A stretch of DNA of 64,000 nucleotides. Origin: Gavia stellata (Eukaryota > Chordata > Aves > Gaviiformes > Gaviidae). A program made the translations under genes and the position numbers. A model generated the notes under the pieces. That model worked only from the letters and a program-made list of their open reading frames with translations, did not search any database and was not told the DNA's origin. The stretch covers positions 2,022,155-2,086,154 of the forward strand of contig NC_082596.1 in assembly GCF_030936135.1 (NCBI RefSeq), in the 5' to 3' direction. Positions 49,518-62,939 of this stretch are shown piece by piece (the first letter of the stretch is position 1; the number at the start of each line of letters is the position of its first letter).

Positions 49518-52500
49518 GTGTTATTTTATTCTATTGTGTGACTGTGTGGTATGGTACATCGGTCGTAGCGGCTGGATGCATCCATGTTAGCAGCAACAAA
49601 AGCGGAGGCATTAGTCTGCAAGTCGAATTGAAATAACGCTGAAATATATTGCAGTTGCTTTGCATTCACTTCAGGAAGCCTCTCCCCAGATTTTCTTTTT
49701 TTTTCCGCATTGGCAGAACTGTCATTTTGCGACTCCCTTTCAGAGTAAACTGTATTCTATTTAACTCGCTTTCAATTTCTCTTCTGGGTCAGCTGGCTGA
49801 AAGGAAACGGTTGTTGAGCTCTCCAGCAAGCAAACAGAGGGGACAAGGAGGGACCCAACATGAAGGGATCTTGAGCATTAAGTTTTGTTTAAACTGATTT
49901 AAGATTGTCCAGTGGAAATTGCTTTATAAGCATTAAGGATTATTTTGAAAGGGGAGAAAAGTATCTTGCATGGTGCTTAAAGGAAAATCATCAGAAAAGA
50001 TAGACAGTTTCTGCCATGTGTCTGCTGGAGCCTGGAAATTTCAGCTTCATCTATAACAAATCATTAACTTTGACAATAAATCTTTTATGTTTGCTTGTCA
50101 AGTTTCCTCTCAGGGTTAAAATTGAAGGAACTCATTCCCCTGCACTGACCTTCCTTGTGGATAATCTTATCTAGGAATGAGAGATTTGCTCATTCAAACT
50201 GAGTCACAGGAGGCTGAAATGCTTTCTCCTGAGCTGAAGCTCTCCACTAGGATTACCCCAGCGAAGATCTCCCAGGGTAATTAGTTGGGCGCAGCTCACC
50301 CAGCTGGTTTTCTCTCTGTAGACTCATTGCACAGGGAGAGCAGCTACACGCTTTGCTCACTCTGCCGGGTATTTGCCGAGAGCAGAGGAACAACAACACT
50401 CGGAAACAGCTGGATCTTTATAACAGGTTTGCAAAGGAAATGTGGTCTCATGGTTCCAGCTCACCCCAACCTGCTCCTATCCCTTCTTGTTCGCCCTTCC
50501 TCCCATCCACATCTGACCCCCAGCTATGCAATCCCTAGCTGTTTTCTCTTCCAGTCTTCCTCGTTGGCTTCTTCATCCAGTCTTAGTCTGGGCTTTACCT
50601 CCAACCTCTATTTTCTTGTGAGAGCTTCAGCTCATTTTTTTCTCCTCAGTGCAAATACAAGGTTGGCCAAGGATACTCCATCTTTAGCCATGAGACTCTC
50701 TGTTGTCCTCATGATTTCTATTGCACTGCCATCGCACAGTTGAACTGGCTCCATTCTTCTGTCTAATCTATTCCATTCACCTTTCTTCCCCTCCTGCCAG
50801 ATTTAGAGATATTCAAGTGGCACACACATTTGAATATCTCCAATGAGCCAAGAACTCTTCTGTGGCCTTCGATGGCCATACTCTGCCACACGCCCAGATG
50901 GTAAGGCGGTAACAACTGAACTATTTGAAGTCTTCAGCCTTTGCTATCCACAGGTTTAGAATTTCTTGGGGACGATGCTGGTTGGCACAGGTAAAGGCCA
51001 AGCTGGGGTTAGTACTGCCCCAGGTCTTGTCCTGCTGAGCTTGTGAATACAGACCTGCTGTTGGCATCCAGGTTTCAAATAAGGTCATATCTTGTGCTAC
51101 CGGAACTTGGCAGGTGCCTCCATTTTGTGTTGGGAGGGAACCTGGCACGTGAAGAAAGGTATAAAAAGATGTGGGCAAAGGGGGTGAAGGCATGTGGTAG
51201 AGCCTGCTTCTGCCGTGGAGGGTTTCATGGTCTGCTTACGGCTGTTGCATGGAGAAGTTATGAACAGCACTGGGAAGTCAGGACTCCCATCCCTAAGGGA
51301 ACAGCTCCATCCATGAGCCTCAGCCTGCCTCCCTCTTGCCTAGTTTCTCCCTGATCCCATAGGTTTTGCATTCCCTCCTGCCCAGCAACACAACCTATGC
51401 ATGTGGGTCAAAGATTGACCCACATCTCAAGTTACATAAAAGAGTCCTTATCTGAAGGTGGGAGCAGCAATTGCCCTGAGGCACAGGAGGTCCTAAAACC
51501 ATGAAAGCTCCCTTAGTGAGCCCTCCCTTGGCAACGGGTGTTGTGTAAGAGGAGACTCCTTTCTGCCAGCCTTCCTGAGAAACCCTGATGTGACATTGCC
51601 CACGCAGATGCTGCTGCCTAATTCCACATCCCTACGCCCAGGGTTTCTTATTTGCTGGCCCCCATGGTTGCATACTCCTTGGATGAGAGTGGCAAGCTGC
51701 CCTGCAGAGACATCTGGGATGCCTGAAGGGCTCTCAGGGAGAAGATGAGCGTCTCACTCAAATAGTTGGGATTGCTCCTGGGAGGTAGCTGGCTCTCTCT
51801 GCATGGATTATCTAAGAGCTCAGTTTTCGGTGCTCTGAGTCACTGCGCCAGGACCTGAATCAGCCAAAGGGACCTTCTCCTGCCTAAATTAGGCACCTGG
51901 ATGAAGTGGTTTAATCTTGGCCCTCCTTTTCCCTCACTCAGGGCTCTACCACCACTGATTCTGAAGGATCTATGCTGCCTTCTGCTCTCCTCAAATAATT
52001 TGGCTGCCTTTTCCCTCAGAACATGAAATTTCTTCCCTTTCTCTCTGCTTATTTGCCCAGATCCTATTAACACCCAGTGAATCGATGACAAAGCAAGAGA
52101 CAAGATGGATGCAAAAGATCAAAGCAAGGTCTTCACTGGGTCTAAAAAACTTCTGGAAGCCATGGAAAGTGACAAAAGTATCCCTTTTTCAAAATTAATT
52201 GCTGCTCTCTTGTCATATAGCCAACTCATGGCTCCATTCTTAGGTCCATTTTAGTTCTCCTGAACAGATAGCGATGAGGTTGCTCTACAGAGGTGACTCA
52301 GGTTTCCTGCATTTTTTGCAGTCTTCCTCAACCTTACTTCTCACTTGGTGTCGCTGGCTGACCTGCCAGGCTGAAGGCTGTGATGCCAGGCAGCAGGAGA
52401 CACCCTCCCCACATCGGCTGGTTAAGTGTTGCCTCTGACTGCACTGAGTTTTGTAATCTGTCCTGAGAAAGCAGGAATTGCAGTGACCCCGTCACTGTGC

Positions 52501-54298
52501 TGCAATTACCCCTCTCCAGATGCTGACAAGAGGGCATGCTCCAGCATTTCAAGACACCTAAGTACTAAGGAAGATGTTAATGTCCTGGAGACAGCTCCCA
52601 GATTACTGTTTGACATAGAAGAGCTTGTTTCCTACTCAATTTTCTCTCCCTAGTACACGTTTGTTGGCATTGTGGGGGATGTCAGCCTCACCACTCTCTT
52701 CCAAAGCTGACTTGCACTGAGCCAATGTCCTGTTGCACAAAGGTTCATGTAGAAACAAAAGGATTTTGGCAAAGTTAACGTGAGAGGGTTTATGGCAATA
52801 GTTATAGCACTCTTTCATTCGTGGAGGAAGGGAAAAGGAATATAACAGAAGTCTGTAGGATAATTAATAGGACCAAAAAAAGGAAAAAATGGTTGCTTCC
52901 TTTTACCCTCATTGCAAAATACCAGCAAGAAGACACACCCACTAATTATGAAGATCAAGCTGTTTATAACACACTTAGGCAGTAAAATGAATTGCCTTCT
53001 GCAAGCAGAAGTCTTGATTTGATCATCACCAGCATGTGACCTGCTGACCTCACAAACCTCCAAAAACAAGAGCAGGGATGTCTGTTTTGTCATCGGGCTT
53101 GAATAACTCTGGAATTCACCACCTGATGATGTCATTCTAGGAGCAGTTTAAGAAAGCCTGGAAACATATCAGGAGCTCACATGGATAAGGAAATCATCCA
53201 GTGTTGGAATGATTCATACTAGAAACAGACAAAAATACCCTACCGATGGCTACTCCTAGGGAACTGCCTGTTAAGTTATTCCATAATTGCCAACAAAAGG
53301 GGGATTTGGCAATTTTTTCTTTTGCGTGTTCTGCTACCTGCTGACCAGGACTAATCTCACTTTGGAAGAAGCTCCATTGAGATGGTAGCTTGAGCTCTCA
53401 CAAGATGCACCTTCTATCAGGATCTATTTTCCAGAATGTCAGAAACAGATTTTAAGAAATTCCGAGCAGACCAACACCGAGAAATAGAAGAAAAGGGAGT
53501 GATTTAAGAGGAGAGATTGAAAAAGAGACAGTTTGAGAGATGGCTTTTTCAAAGGAGAGCTTCAATTCCAGGATGCCAATTTGTGGTATCGTAAATGGAG
53601 GTCTGATTTCCAGAAACTGTTTAGCAGGGAGAAAAGCAGACCCTCTAAAGGATCCCTGAAATAGAAGCAAAACTTCATTAAATAAAAAGTGTATAAGGTA
53701 TTTGAGAATTGCAACCAAGAGAGGTGCAAGCAGAGGGATTAACTACAGGTAATGGAAAATGGATAAAGAAATTAAGACTGACATGAAAATTTGAGGAAAA
53801 TCTTCTGTTTAACTAACCATTAGCTAATTTAATTTAGTGTAAAATACACTGATTTTATTAGAGGTAAACCAGTGTAGGCCAGTTGAGAGTCTGAGCTTCT
53901 GGTACTGTGGAATAATTAAAGGAAATGAACGGTATGAACCCTGGTGCATCATGTGCTGACTATCCAAAGGGATTAGAAAAATGCATGGCTAGGACTATCT
54001 CCCCGTGCCTTCGGGCTCCGATATTTCGTCAGTGCAGCTGCTGCTTCTGCTGGGAGGAAAAACAGGAGGAAGTAAAGGAAGAAACTTGGAGCAGAGAAGA
54101 GCAGGTCCTTATTTCCCATCACTCATACAACCAGAAGAGCAAGAAATATGTTGCTAAAAGGACTTTTCCCCAAGGTGCCAGCCTGTTCCATGGGCTCTAG
54201 CATGGACAACTCCCACATGCACATTACACACCCTTGGGTTGATTTCATGTCCACCCGCGAGCCATCTGGAACCTGTAAAACTGCTGCCGTTCAAAACG
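49518..54298. other. intergenic region between Ly6 genes D and E
   Basis: 4.8 kb with no recognised gene. Weak LINE-like wording near 53130-53220 was too short to call. Confidence 0.55.
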
Positions 54299-54305
54299 TA
54301 TATAA
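54299..54305 (+). promoter_or_regulatory. TATA-like box of Ly6 gene E
   Basis: TATATAA lies 55 bases before the gene E start codon at 54354, close to the spacing in genes B, C and D. Confidence 0.6.
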
Positions 54306-54353
54306 CCTGTTCTCCAAACATCTTCCCAGTTAGGCGGAGAGGATCTGGTGGAG

Positions 54354-57300
54354 ATGAAGACTACTCTTGTCACCTTGTTGGCTGCTGTCCTGTGTGTGGA
54401 GCAAGGTGAGCCTCTAATGCTGCTACTAGTTAAGATAAGGCTTATAGAGAAAATGGCGAAAACTTTTCATGTGGCAAAAATTTAGAGGGCTGTCACCAAC
54501 TTTGGAGTATTGCAAAGCTGCAGTCATGCTATTGCCAACTTCCTTTCGCACATTGGTTAGCAATGTGCTGCAGAAATAAGATCCTGATAAACTTCTTTCC
54601 AGCAGGCAGTACTGAGTGATAGAGCTCTAACTGTGCGGCGCTGGATGCCAGGTTGTATCGATACAGTGATCTACAGGCTTGTCCCAAATGATGCAAGTTG
54701 GAAGTGCCAGAAAGCATAACAAAACATATTTTTCTAATCCGTATCAGTTTTTGAGTATTTTACAGACTTGTCTGTACTGCTACTTCCCCCATTGTAGTGA
54801 ACCACATGGTTTGCCATGTGCCTTGCTCCCTAGGAGATGTACCAGTGAGAATTTTTATAGATTAAATCAGAGGCAGAGGTGAAAGAGCTTTTCAGTGCAT
54901 ATGTCAAGTTAAAGGCATCCTTCTCCCAAAGGGAAGTCTGAGGTACTCTGAATGTGTGTCCTCCTTCTGGGACTGATATGCATATGTTGCTACATCTCTA
55001 CTTGCACATAGGAATAATGACCAGATTGCCAATATTTCCCCCACGCCTGATGGTTTCCCAGAAACCATGATACATATCTAGCAGGGGTTGAGAAAGAGGC
55101 ATCTAATTAATTCTTGCTCTCTGATGTATCAACCCCCTACTCCTACATTTTTTGGACAGATGGTTCTGCAGCATGCCTGGAAGATCAGAAGCTTTGGCCA
55201 GTTTTGGGGTGGGGAAAGGGGTATTCAATTCTAAAAAATGAAAGGATTCATGAATGCAGTGACACAACATGGACAGAGGAGAGTAATTATCAAAGGCAAC
55301 ATCCTCAGTGTTACGCGGGATGAAGCGGAAAGTTAATAGAGATCCAAGACTCTGGTAGCACATATTCATGGTGGGATACCTTATTGCTGTAGTAGGATGA
55401 TGACATTTTATATTGGCGTCAGCTTCCAAATGGACTTAAGGACAGCCTTTTATACAGTACCTTTCTGTAGCCCAGTCCAGACTGGAGAAAGCTGGTAATT
55501 CTAATATCAAAGCTTTTACATTCAAGAGTAAGAGATCACAACTTTCTAGCCTAATACAGGGACAAAGGAAATCTTGGAGACAACCATTATTTGATCCTGC
55601 TCATGTATCTGGGGTCCCAATAAAGACCCTAATAAGCAAGTTTTGATCAAAACTGTTGATCTCAAAGCCCGCCAAAGAGGGTTGGTTGCCATTTGCATCC
55701 ATGAACTCATCGTTATAGATATTTCATGTCCAGAAGAAATCTTAAAAGGTCGTGATCCTTTTCCCTGCTCTAATGCTGGACGAAACCAGGCAGATGTTTG
55801 TCTAATGTGTCCTCGAAAGTTTTCAACAATGAAGATTCTAGAGCCTGGAATCGCTTAGACCCTCATCCCTTTAGGAAGTTAGTCTTAATATCTTTTAACA
55901 TCCCTTTTTGTACAGTTCTCTTGCGTTTTCACCATAGGATGTGTAGAACAGTTTATTACGTTCTTCTTTGCAGCTTCTTTTTGCTTGCATGAAGAGGGTT
56001 ACTGTGTCTTTCTTCAGCATTGTATCATTTTTACTAAACAAACTAAATGCTTCCAACCTTTTCTACGAGGTCATATTTTCCAGATCTCTGACCATTTCTC
56101 CTTCCTCTCCTCTGGTCTCTCTCCAAATGCTTTGCATATTTTTTGAAGTGCCGCATACAGATTTGGTCATCAGTGTTCCAGCTGAGGCCTTGCCAGAGTA
56201 GAAAGGCCACTTTGCGTATCTTGCACATGACATTGCTGCCTGTGTTACCTTGGGTGACGTTTGTTTTCATCGCTGTATTGTGACACGGTTGGCTCCTGCT
56301 GTTTACACTCCCGTCCTTAATTGTAACTCAACCAGTTGTTCCTCATCCTACATTTAAGTGGCTGATTTTTATCTTAGTGTAATATATTTATCTTTATTGA
56401 ACTGCACCCATTCTTTTTTTCGTTCTTTTATTTATCTTTATTGAACTGCATCCATTCTTTTTTCATTCTTTTATTACACCCATCTGTCAACATCACTTAG
56501 AATTCTACTTATAGTATGTTTTCAGCTATTTTGACCTTGGCATCACCTGAAAATGTGATGTGCATCCTCTATCCCATTGCTACTGTCACTAGTGATGATA
56601 CTGTATAGCCCTGAGCCCACAGCAGAGCTCTGGAGAACCTTAAGAGTTGCATTGCTCCAACTGGTTTGACCAATTACCTTTGCGAACGACCCTGTGAATG
56701 TGTTTTCATGTCTGGCTTTGCACTCATTCTGCTGCATTTTCACTAGCTTGCATTTCCTGGGCTTGCTCATAACAATGTCATTCAAGATTATGCCAAAAAT
56801 TTGGGTAAAACCTTATTGCATTTCCTCTACCCTGTACATGAAGATTCAACTCTTTTAGTGATGAACGAAGCAAAAAACCTACACAGTGTCATGGCCCTCT
56901 CAGCATCAACAGTTGATAACTTTGTCCTTCCCTTCCCATCCTCTCCCTTCCATCAGGAACTTCTTGTTTAATGGTCTCTCTGACCTACATTGCCCTTCCA
57001 CTTTCTTGCTGCTGACTTCTTATCAGGCAAACCTGCACCCATAGAAACGTGTCCTCAAGTTGCTTTCTGACCTTTCTATACTGACAGACTGTTCCCAGGA
57101 ACTTAGCAAGCATTTTGCACTGTGTTTGCTTCCCTTTCCAAAAATGTCTATATTTTTAAAGTAACTCATCCCCTCACCTACACACAGAAACATATACTTT
57201 TCTCTGGGTGATTTTGCAAGCTCAGAACCCAACCACCACCATAAAACTATAAATCAATTAATCTGCCTAGCTGGGGAGTGTTCTGCAGACACTTTGGTGT

Positions 57301-59285
57301 GGTTTCTCATCCAGACTGTGGTTTTGCTCTTTATCATTACTTTTTATCATTACTTTCCAGAGGCTTTCCAGAGGTCTGTCCTACTACCTTCTGGATTTCA
57401 GGGCAAGTGTGTACATCCTTGACAGACAAGACAACTCATCACTGCCTGCCCTTCATGCCAGTCATCTTCTGTATTTGTATCACGGATGTATGAATTATCT
57501 CACCAAATCTGCGTTTACTGGTTAAATCATATTTTTGGTTAAGACTTCCCATTTATTCTCTATCTTACAGTAGTATGCAGAAGTTCAACAGAGCATCTGA
57601 CTACTCTCACCAGACTTCCTAGGACTGAGGTTAGGCCAGTTCAGTTAGTGGCATTTGACCACAAGAAAGGATACGTGTCAGTAGTCTATGAGCCAGATGA
57701 AAGAGAAGTAGGACACTGGGCATTGTCCACCTCCTTGAAATGCTCCGGGCATCCTCAAGTTCTCCCTTGCAAGCCCTGCCTAGCCTTGCCCAGGAGAAGC
57801 GACTGAGCAGTAATAATTGGCAATTCACACGACAGAGCTCTCAGGATAGAGGAGCTATTGCTCAGCAATAATCTCCATCATAAAAGACCCCAAATCCTTG
57901 AATTCCACTCACATCCACTGCTGCCAGAGATTGCAAACAGATCGATAACACTTTGCAGTCTGAGACATATGAGACAGAGAGGGATTTAACATTGCTGCCA
58001 TGGGTCAAGGGATAAAGAAAGTCACTGGTCATTCACACACAAGCATTCATCAGACTATAACTAGGAACATGGAGATACCTGGATTGTAGTTTTGTGGTTC
58101 CTAAGCCATGTAATGTGCTTTTTCTTTTTCTTTTTTTTCCCCCCTAGCTTACCCATATATGTGCTACGTGTGCCAAGAACAGGAGTCCAACAAGAACTGT
58201 TTGACCATTTCCATGTGTGCAAAGGAAGACAAATACTGTGTGACTGTCCGTAACAACATTGGAACAAGTACGTTTCTGAACAACACCTTGTTTGTGCTGT
58301 TGAAGAGCAGTCCCAGGAATGGGCTTTCATCCCAGTCACAGCCACGTATGGAAACGATAGCCCTGATCACCAACTGTTAGGAAACACTGACCTCGTTGCT
58401 TGCTATTGCAGTCACTGAAGTGTCGATGTGTACTTGATGTTGTTACCAGGAGTTGGGGAAATGCTGAAGATACATATAGAGCAGCACCAGCGAGTGAAGT
58501 CAAGCCTGGGGCTGTGTGCACTGCTTCATGGTTAGCTCCCCCCAGCTTTCTGCTGACGGCTCCAGCTAGCTCTTGCTATGGCAATACTCAATCCCAGAGT
58601 TGTTTTCAAAAATGTTTGGGCAAAACTGCACCATGGCTGATTCTCTGTGCCACGCACAATCCTTCAGGTCTGTCCTTGGGGCTCTGTACCCTCAAACACT
58701 TCCATGTGCTCTCAGACCAAATCTCAGGTCATACAATATACATTCCCCCTGGTTTTATGCTGTAGGAAAACTGCCCTTGTGGGCAGCAACCCAGCCTGAG
58801 CATTGCTTCAGGCAGCTTGAACTGAAAGCCACCCACACATGCTAATTCCACTTTAGGGACAGATGAAACATGGAACCCAGAGAAGATCAGCATCATGTTG
58901 CAGCAGTGTGGACACGGCCAGACTGTTGCTAGCCCTGAGCAGAAGTCATATTTGCCTTGGGGATTAGTCCCTGGCTGCCTTTTATTCACCAATGCAGATT
59001 TAGCCAGGGAAACATTTTAACCATGATTCTTACATTCTACTCTTTCTTTTTTTCCCCCTCTCTTCTGCATTAGAGCCCAACAGGCCTAAATATGTCATCT
59101 CTAAGATGTGTTCTCCAACGTGTCCAGCAACAAGTCAGCAACAAAACCAAACCTATCGGAGGGTTTCTTGCTGTGAGAAACCATTATGCAATGTGAATGG
59201 AGTCAGCAGCAAGCAAAGCAACTATGGAGTGATGTCCCTGGGTGTCCTAGCCAGTATCAATTACATCTTTGCATGCGGACTGTGA
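54354..59285 (+). CDS. Ly6 gene E: divergent LY6E-related GPI-anchored protein
   Basis: Exons 54354-54405, 58148-58267 and 59074-59285 join in phase 1 to 127 residues. The signal peptide is MKTTLVTLLAAVLCVEQ. The mature domain starts YPYMCYVCQEQESNKNC and has all ten cysteines, ending SCCEKPLCNVNG. A moderately hydrophobic tail (YGVMSLGVLASINYIFACGL) fits a GPI signal, although the Asn and Tyr make it weaker than in C or D. The exon 2 donor splits an AAG lysine codon where the other copies split a glycine codon, so the usual GxG turn is lost. Loop III is Gln-rich (SQQQNQTYRR) and carries an NQT sequon. It is clearly a paralogue of C and D by architecture and tail, but the most changed of the intact LY6E-like copies. 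The first intron contains an old CR1 fragment. Confidence 0.9.
56025..56870 (-). mobile_element. Old degraded CR1/L3-type LINE fragment inside gene E intron 1
   Basis: The + strand reads like the reverse complement of an old CR1 ORF2 and 3' region. In order, it shows the acinus TTTTCTACGAGGTCATATTTTC, CTCTCTCCAAATGCTTTGC, a TTGAAGTGCCGCATACAGA stretch, CCAGCTGAGGCCTTGCCAGAG, and later AGCCCACAGCAGAGCTCTGG with a 'last-bases' pattern like the CR1 region coding LFNxxL. The reading frame is badly broken. Boundaries are approximate. An internal 44-base tandem duplication lies at 56387-56473. Confidence 0.7.
56387..56473. repeat. 44-base tandem duplication (2 copies)
   Basis: TTTATCTTTATTGAACTGCA starts at 56387 and again at 56431. 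Both copies continue with C(A/T)CC or TCC, ATTCTTTTTT and a terminal TTCTTTTA. It sits inside the old CR1 fragment in gene E intron 1. Confidence 0.88.
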
Positions 59286-59325
59286 TGGGTTAGGAAAAGC
59301 TCCCCGTGACGGCATTGTTGTCTGA

Positions 59326-59331
59326 AATAAA
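59326..59331 (+). promoter_or_regulatory. polyadenylation signal AATAAA of Ly6 gene E
   Basis: AATAAA lies only 41 bases after the stop codon, predicting a very short 3' UTR compared with genes C and D. A GT-containing stretch (agtgtattgctctg) follows directly. Confidence 0.7.
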
Positions 59332-62300
59332 AGTGTATTGCTCTGGGATAATTACTGCTCTCAAAGACTTGTGCTTTGCGGCTGAGCTTCCACTGGGATT
59401 TTTGAGAAAGTCTAAATAAGTTAGGTGCTGAACTCCCATTGATTTCCTAAGCCTACTTGAATCCTAAGTGTCCCCAGACATTCAAGTCACCTAAGAAAAC
59501 ACATAAAAGACAGCCTTTTGACATGCTCAGGCTTCAAATCATTAGAGCTCTGAAGAGATCCTTGAAGACATATTTTTGTCTCTTTGAGTTTCAAAGCACT
59601 GCGAGGAATAGCAACCCACCCTGCCTGAAACACAGGTAATAGCTCAATAGTTATGTCAGCACTGAGGGGATGTTCGGTATCTTCTGTTCACAGTAGGTTG
59701 GTTATCACACATCAGTCAAGCAGTTCATAAACAAGTAAGTAGAGGTAAAGCTTATTTCTGGCAGTATTTTGGACATTCCTCCAGCCTCGGTGGTGAACAA
59801 TTTCTGGCTCCTCTGGCTCTTTGCTCTCGTAGGGGTATCACATTTTGAAATGAGCATCCTTTATTGCTCAGCTCCGATGTGTTGGCTGAGCTTGGGGAAA
59901 AGACAGAGAGGAGTAAACGTGGCTGAGAGAGGAAAGGCAATGGCAGGGTACTAGCAGGGAGACCGGAGGGAGGAGGGAAGGGGGGGCGGCAGCTGCGCTG
60001 GGAATTGCCTCCACACTACCTCCTCATGGACCTGGTCCAGCTGGAAAAGATGATGTCCCCATATCTATTTCCCTCTTTTTTTTTGCAGGGCCAAACCAAC
60101 CCGACAGCTGTTGCCAACTCCAGTCATTTAGAGATTGCGCGATGGTTTCTACAAAACCATGTTCCTGGCGTAGAGACGGTTGATTGTGCTGGGCTTTGTT
60201 TGGTTTTGCACTCCAGGCTCTCTGCTCCGTCCTCTCCCTGCAAAAGCTGCAGCTGAGGGGAGACAGAAAAGCTCTGTAGGAGGCCTGGGGGTGTCTACAG
60301 AGAAGAAGAAAGGCAGGCAGCCAGAGACTAACACAAACAACCCCAAGCTTCTTGGTCATAGTCCCTGCTACAAGCTCACGTTAAAAAAAAAAAAAAAAAA
60401 GGAAGAGTTGGCAGCATCACTAGCTCAGCTGTGTTCCTGTGTTCTGGAGGAAACCAGAGCTCATCCAAACAGTTCAAGGGTTTGTTGTTTGTTTTGTATT
60501 GGATGAGATATTCTATTTGATGGCTAAATGAGATCTTCAGTTTGTCTGAAGCATTGCCTTGGAAGTCTGCTGTGTTTTGGTTGCCCATGTGGAAGGATGC
60601 AAGTTTTTGAGAAGTTTCACGCTGCCTGGATTACAAAGCAACTGGTTTCCCAAGAGGATAATCAGCCAAAGATGCCTCATCAACCTCAAGTTTTGTACTG
60701 TAATCTCTTGAAGCCCGGTGCCTGGTTTTAAGCATTTTGTTTAATGGACAGGAGGGAAACAAAGCAAATGAAGGAGGTGACACCACAGTGCTGGGCAGGG
60801 ACAAGAAGACGTTGATCTGAGCGTACCGGAGAGCCGTGCCCGGGGATGACAGATGTCAAGAGGGCCAAATGTGAACTTGCCAGCAGAACATGCCGTTAAT
60901 TTTCTCTCACCAAAGACAACCACAAAAGGGAAGGAAAGCTATGATGGAAAAGGGGACAGGAAAGACTTTTTAAACTAAAAGGAAGAAAGAGATGTCCAGC
61001 TGCTAAGAGCAGGGGCTGGCAGCACTGGTAGGGGCTGTGGTGGCTGTGTGGCAGACTGGTCCCATGAGCATGTGCTCCATGAATACCTGGCACAGAGGGA
61101 AGAGACTTCTTCCCTGTAACACATCGTGCGTTTTCAAAAACCTTCAGGAAAGTTGGGCTCTGGGCCAAAGCCATTACTGTCTTTACCGCCAGGCAAGTTG
61201 GCACAGTAAAGAGGAAGCAGAAGGAGCAATTTATATCTCAACCAGTTTCCCTGGACATGAGAATGCAAAGACCTGGTGGGTGAGGCCAGCTGGCGGGCAG
61301 GGAACGAGTCAAGGGTTGAGACAAGTCCACTGAGGCTGACGGCGTGTGGGGGACCAGGACGGGCAGAGAGAAGGAGGGAGAGCAAACCTCATCTAGATCT
61401 TTTTTTTAGAGCAGCAGAGAGGGAGTTGCTGCAGGGTCTGGAGGGAGAGGTGGTCTGCTCAGAGCCCAGCTGAGCCCAGCAACCGCTACTGAGGACTCCT
61501 TTTTGTGGTCTTCCACTTCTTCACTGGGATCCCCATCAATCGGACACTCTTTAAACAAGCTGCTTGGTTCTGCTTACAGGGACTTTCTCCTGCCAGCAGA
61601 TTTCTGCGTGCATCGTGCCCCCTTGCAGGCCCTTATTGCCTTCCTGGCTCTCCCCTCCTCTTCACCATGCCAGTTTAAGTGCTTCCTGCTGATAGCACCC
61701 AAATGGATGTTGCCTCCAAGAAGATAAAATGGACAGAGGGGTTCCTAGGTCTCCTTGTCTGCAAATTTAGAGAAACCGTTTCTTTTCTTGAAATTTCTGG
61801 ATGACAGAGCACCTGACGATACCAGGATTACGCTGATTGATCCTTTGCAGATGAAGTGCCTTAAGGTTTTCACTGTGTTTAAAAGGATTTACTGGTTGCA
61901 TTGCCAGTCATACCACCACCCACCTGGTTCCTGGACTGAAAGCCCACCGTCGTGAATGAGGAGCTGAAGGTCGCTGAGAAGTGAGTGTGGGGGTAGGATT
62001 TATGAATTGACTTTGTCAGAGCTGATGCTCTAAGAGGGAAATCACTGGAACTTTTTCATATAAAGAGGGAAGAGGGACACTTAAAAGCTGTTCTTCTTGC
62101 TTGGGGGTGAGAAATGGGGTACATGTTGGTCTAGCTAATGACAAGGTCACATCTCCCTTTCCACACTGGTACCTGCATTCCCTGGGCTGGAGGAAGGTGG
62201 GGGTAGAAGATCAGTGCTCCTGTGGCACAGCCAGCCAAGTCTTCTCTTCCTTCATGGGAAGAACCAGTCACATTTGCCTTTTCAAATGAAGTTGCAGTGT

Positions 62301-62939
62301 GATGTTTCATTCATGGTGCTCTCCAGGCTTAGCTGTGCTTGCTGGGAGAAGACATCCAGGTGATGCTTGTATGTAACACTTCAGTGTAGAATGTGTTTTG
62401 CAATCTCGCAACAACTTTGAGTTGCATACCCAGAGTCAGGAGATGTGTTTTTGCTTCCAGCCTGCAGTATGTGCAGAGTAAAAGGCAAGACGGGTGCGGA
62501 GACAGTATCCACATCTAACACAAGAGTAACAGAGCCATTCTGCTGCTGCAGATGTTCATGAGATTAACGTGGATTAGCCAACTAACACATCAAAAGCAAG
62601 ACCGTTAAAACGAAGCAGGGCACAGGTCTAAGCAAATAAAAGGTGGTGTTTTCAATATGAATATGCACATCAGTGAGGGATATCAGCCGAACTAAGTGGT
62701 GTCCAGGCACAGAGGCAGTGGGAAAATAAATCTTTGGCATCCATCGCAGCTACCAAACCCAGCCTGTTTCACCTGCTCCTGTTTCTTCACAATAGGGGAC
62801 TCAGGGTGTTTCAGAAGAGGGGATACCACCAAACTTAGCATCCATCATTATAAAGGGGATGGGGGAGTCTTTGGGGATATACAGAGCAGTCAACCCAGAC
62901 CCCATTCTTGGAAAAAACTCTGAAATAAATCATCAAACA
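59332..62939. other. intergenic region downstream of Ly6 gene E
   Basis: No exon with a family motif was found. It contains an 18-base A-run at 60383 and a few open frames under 110 codons without recognised domains. Confidence 0.55.
60383..60400. repeat. poly-A run (18 bases)
   Basis: Intergenic A homopolymer downstream of Ly6 gene E. No recognised retroposed source precedes it. Confidence 0.85.
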
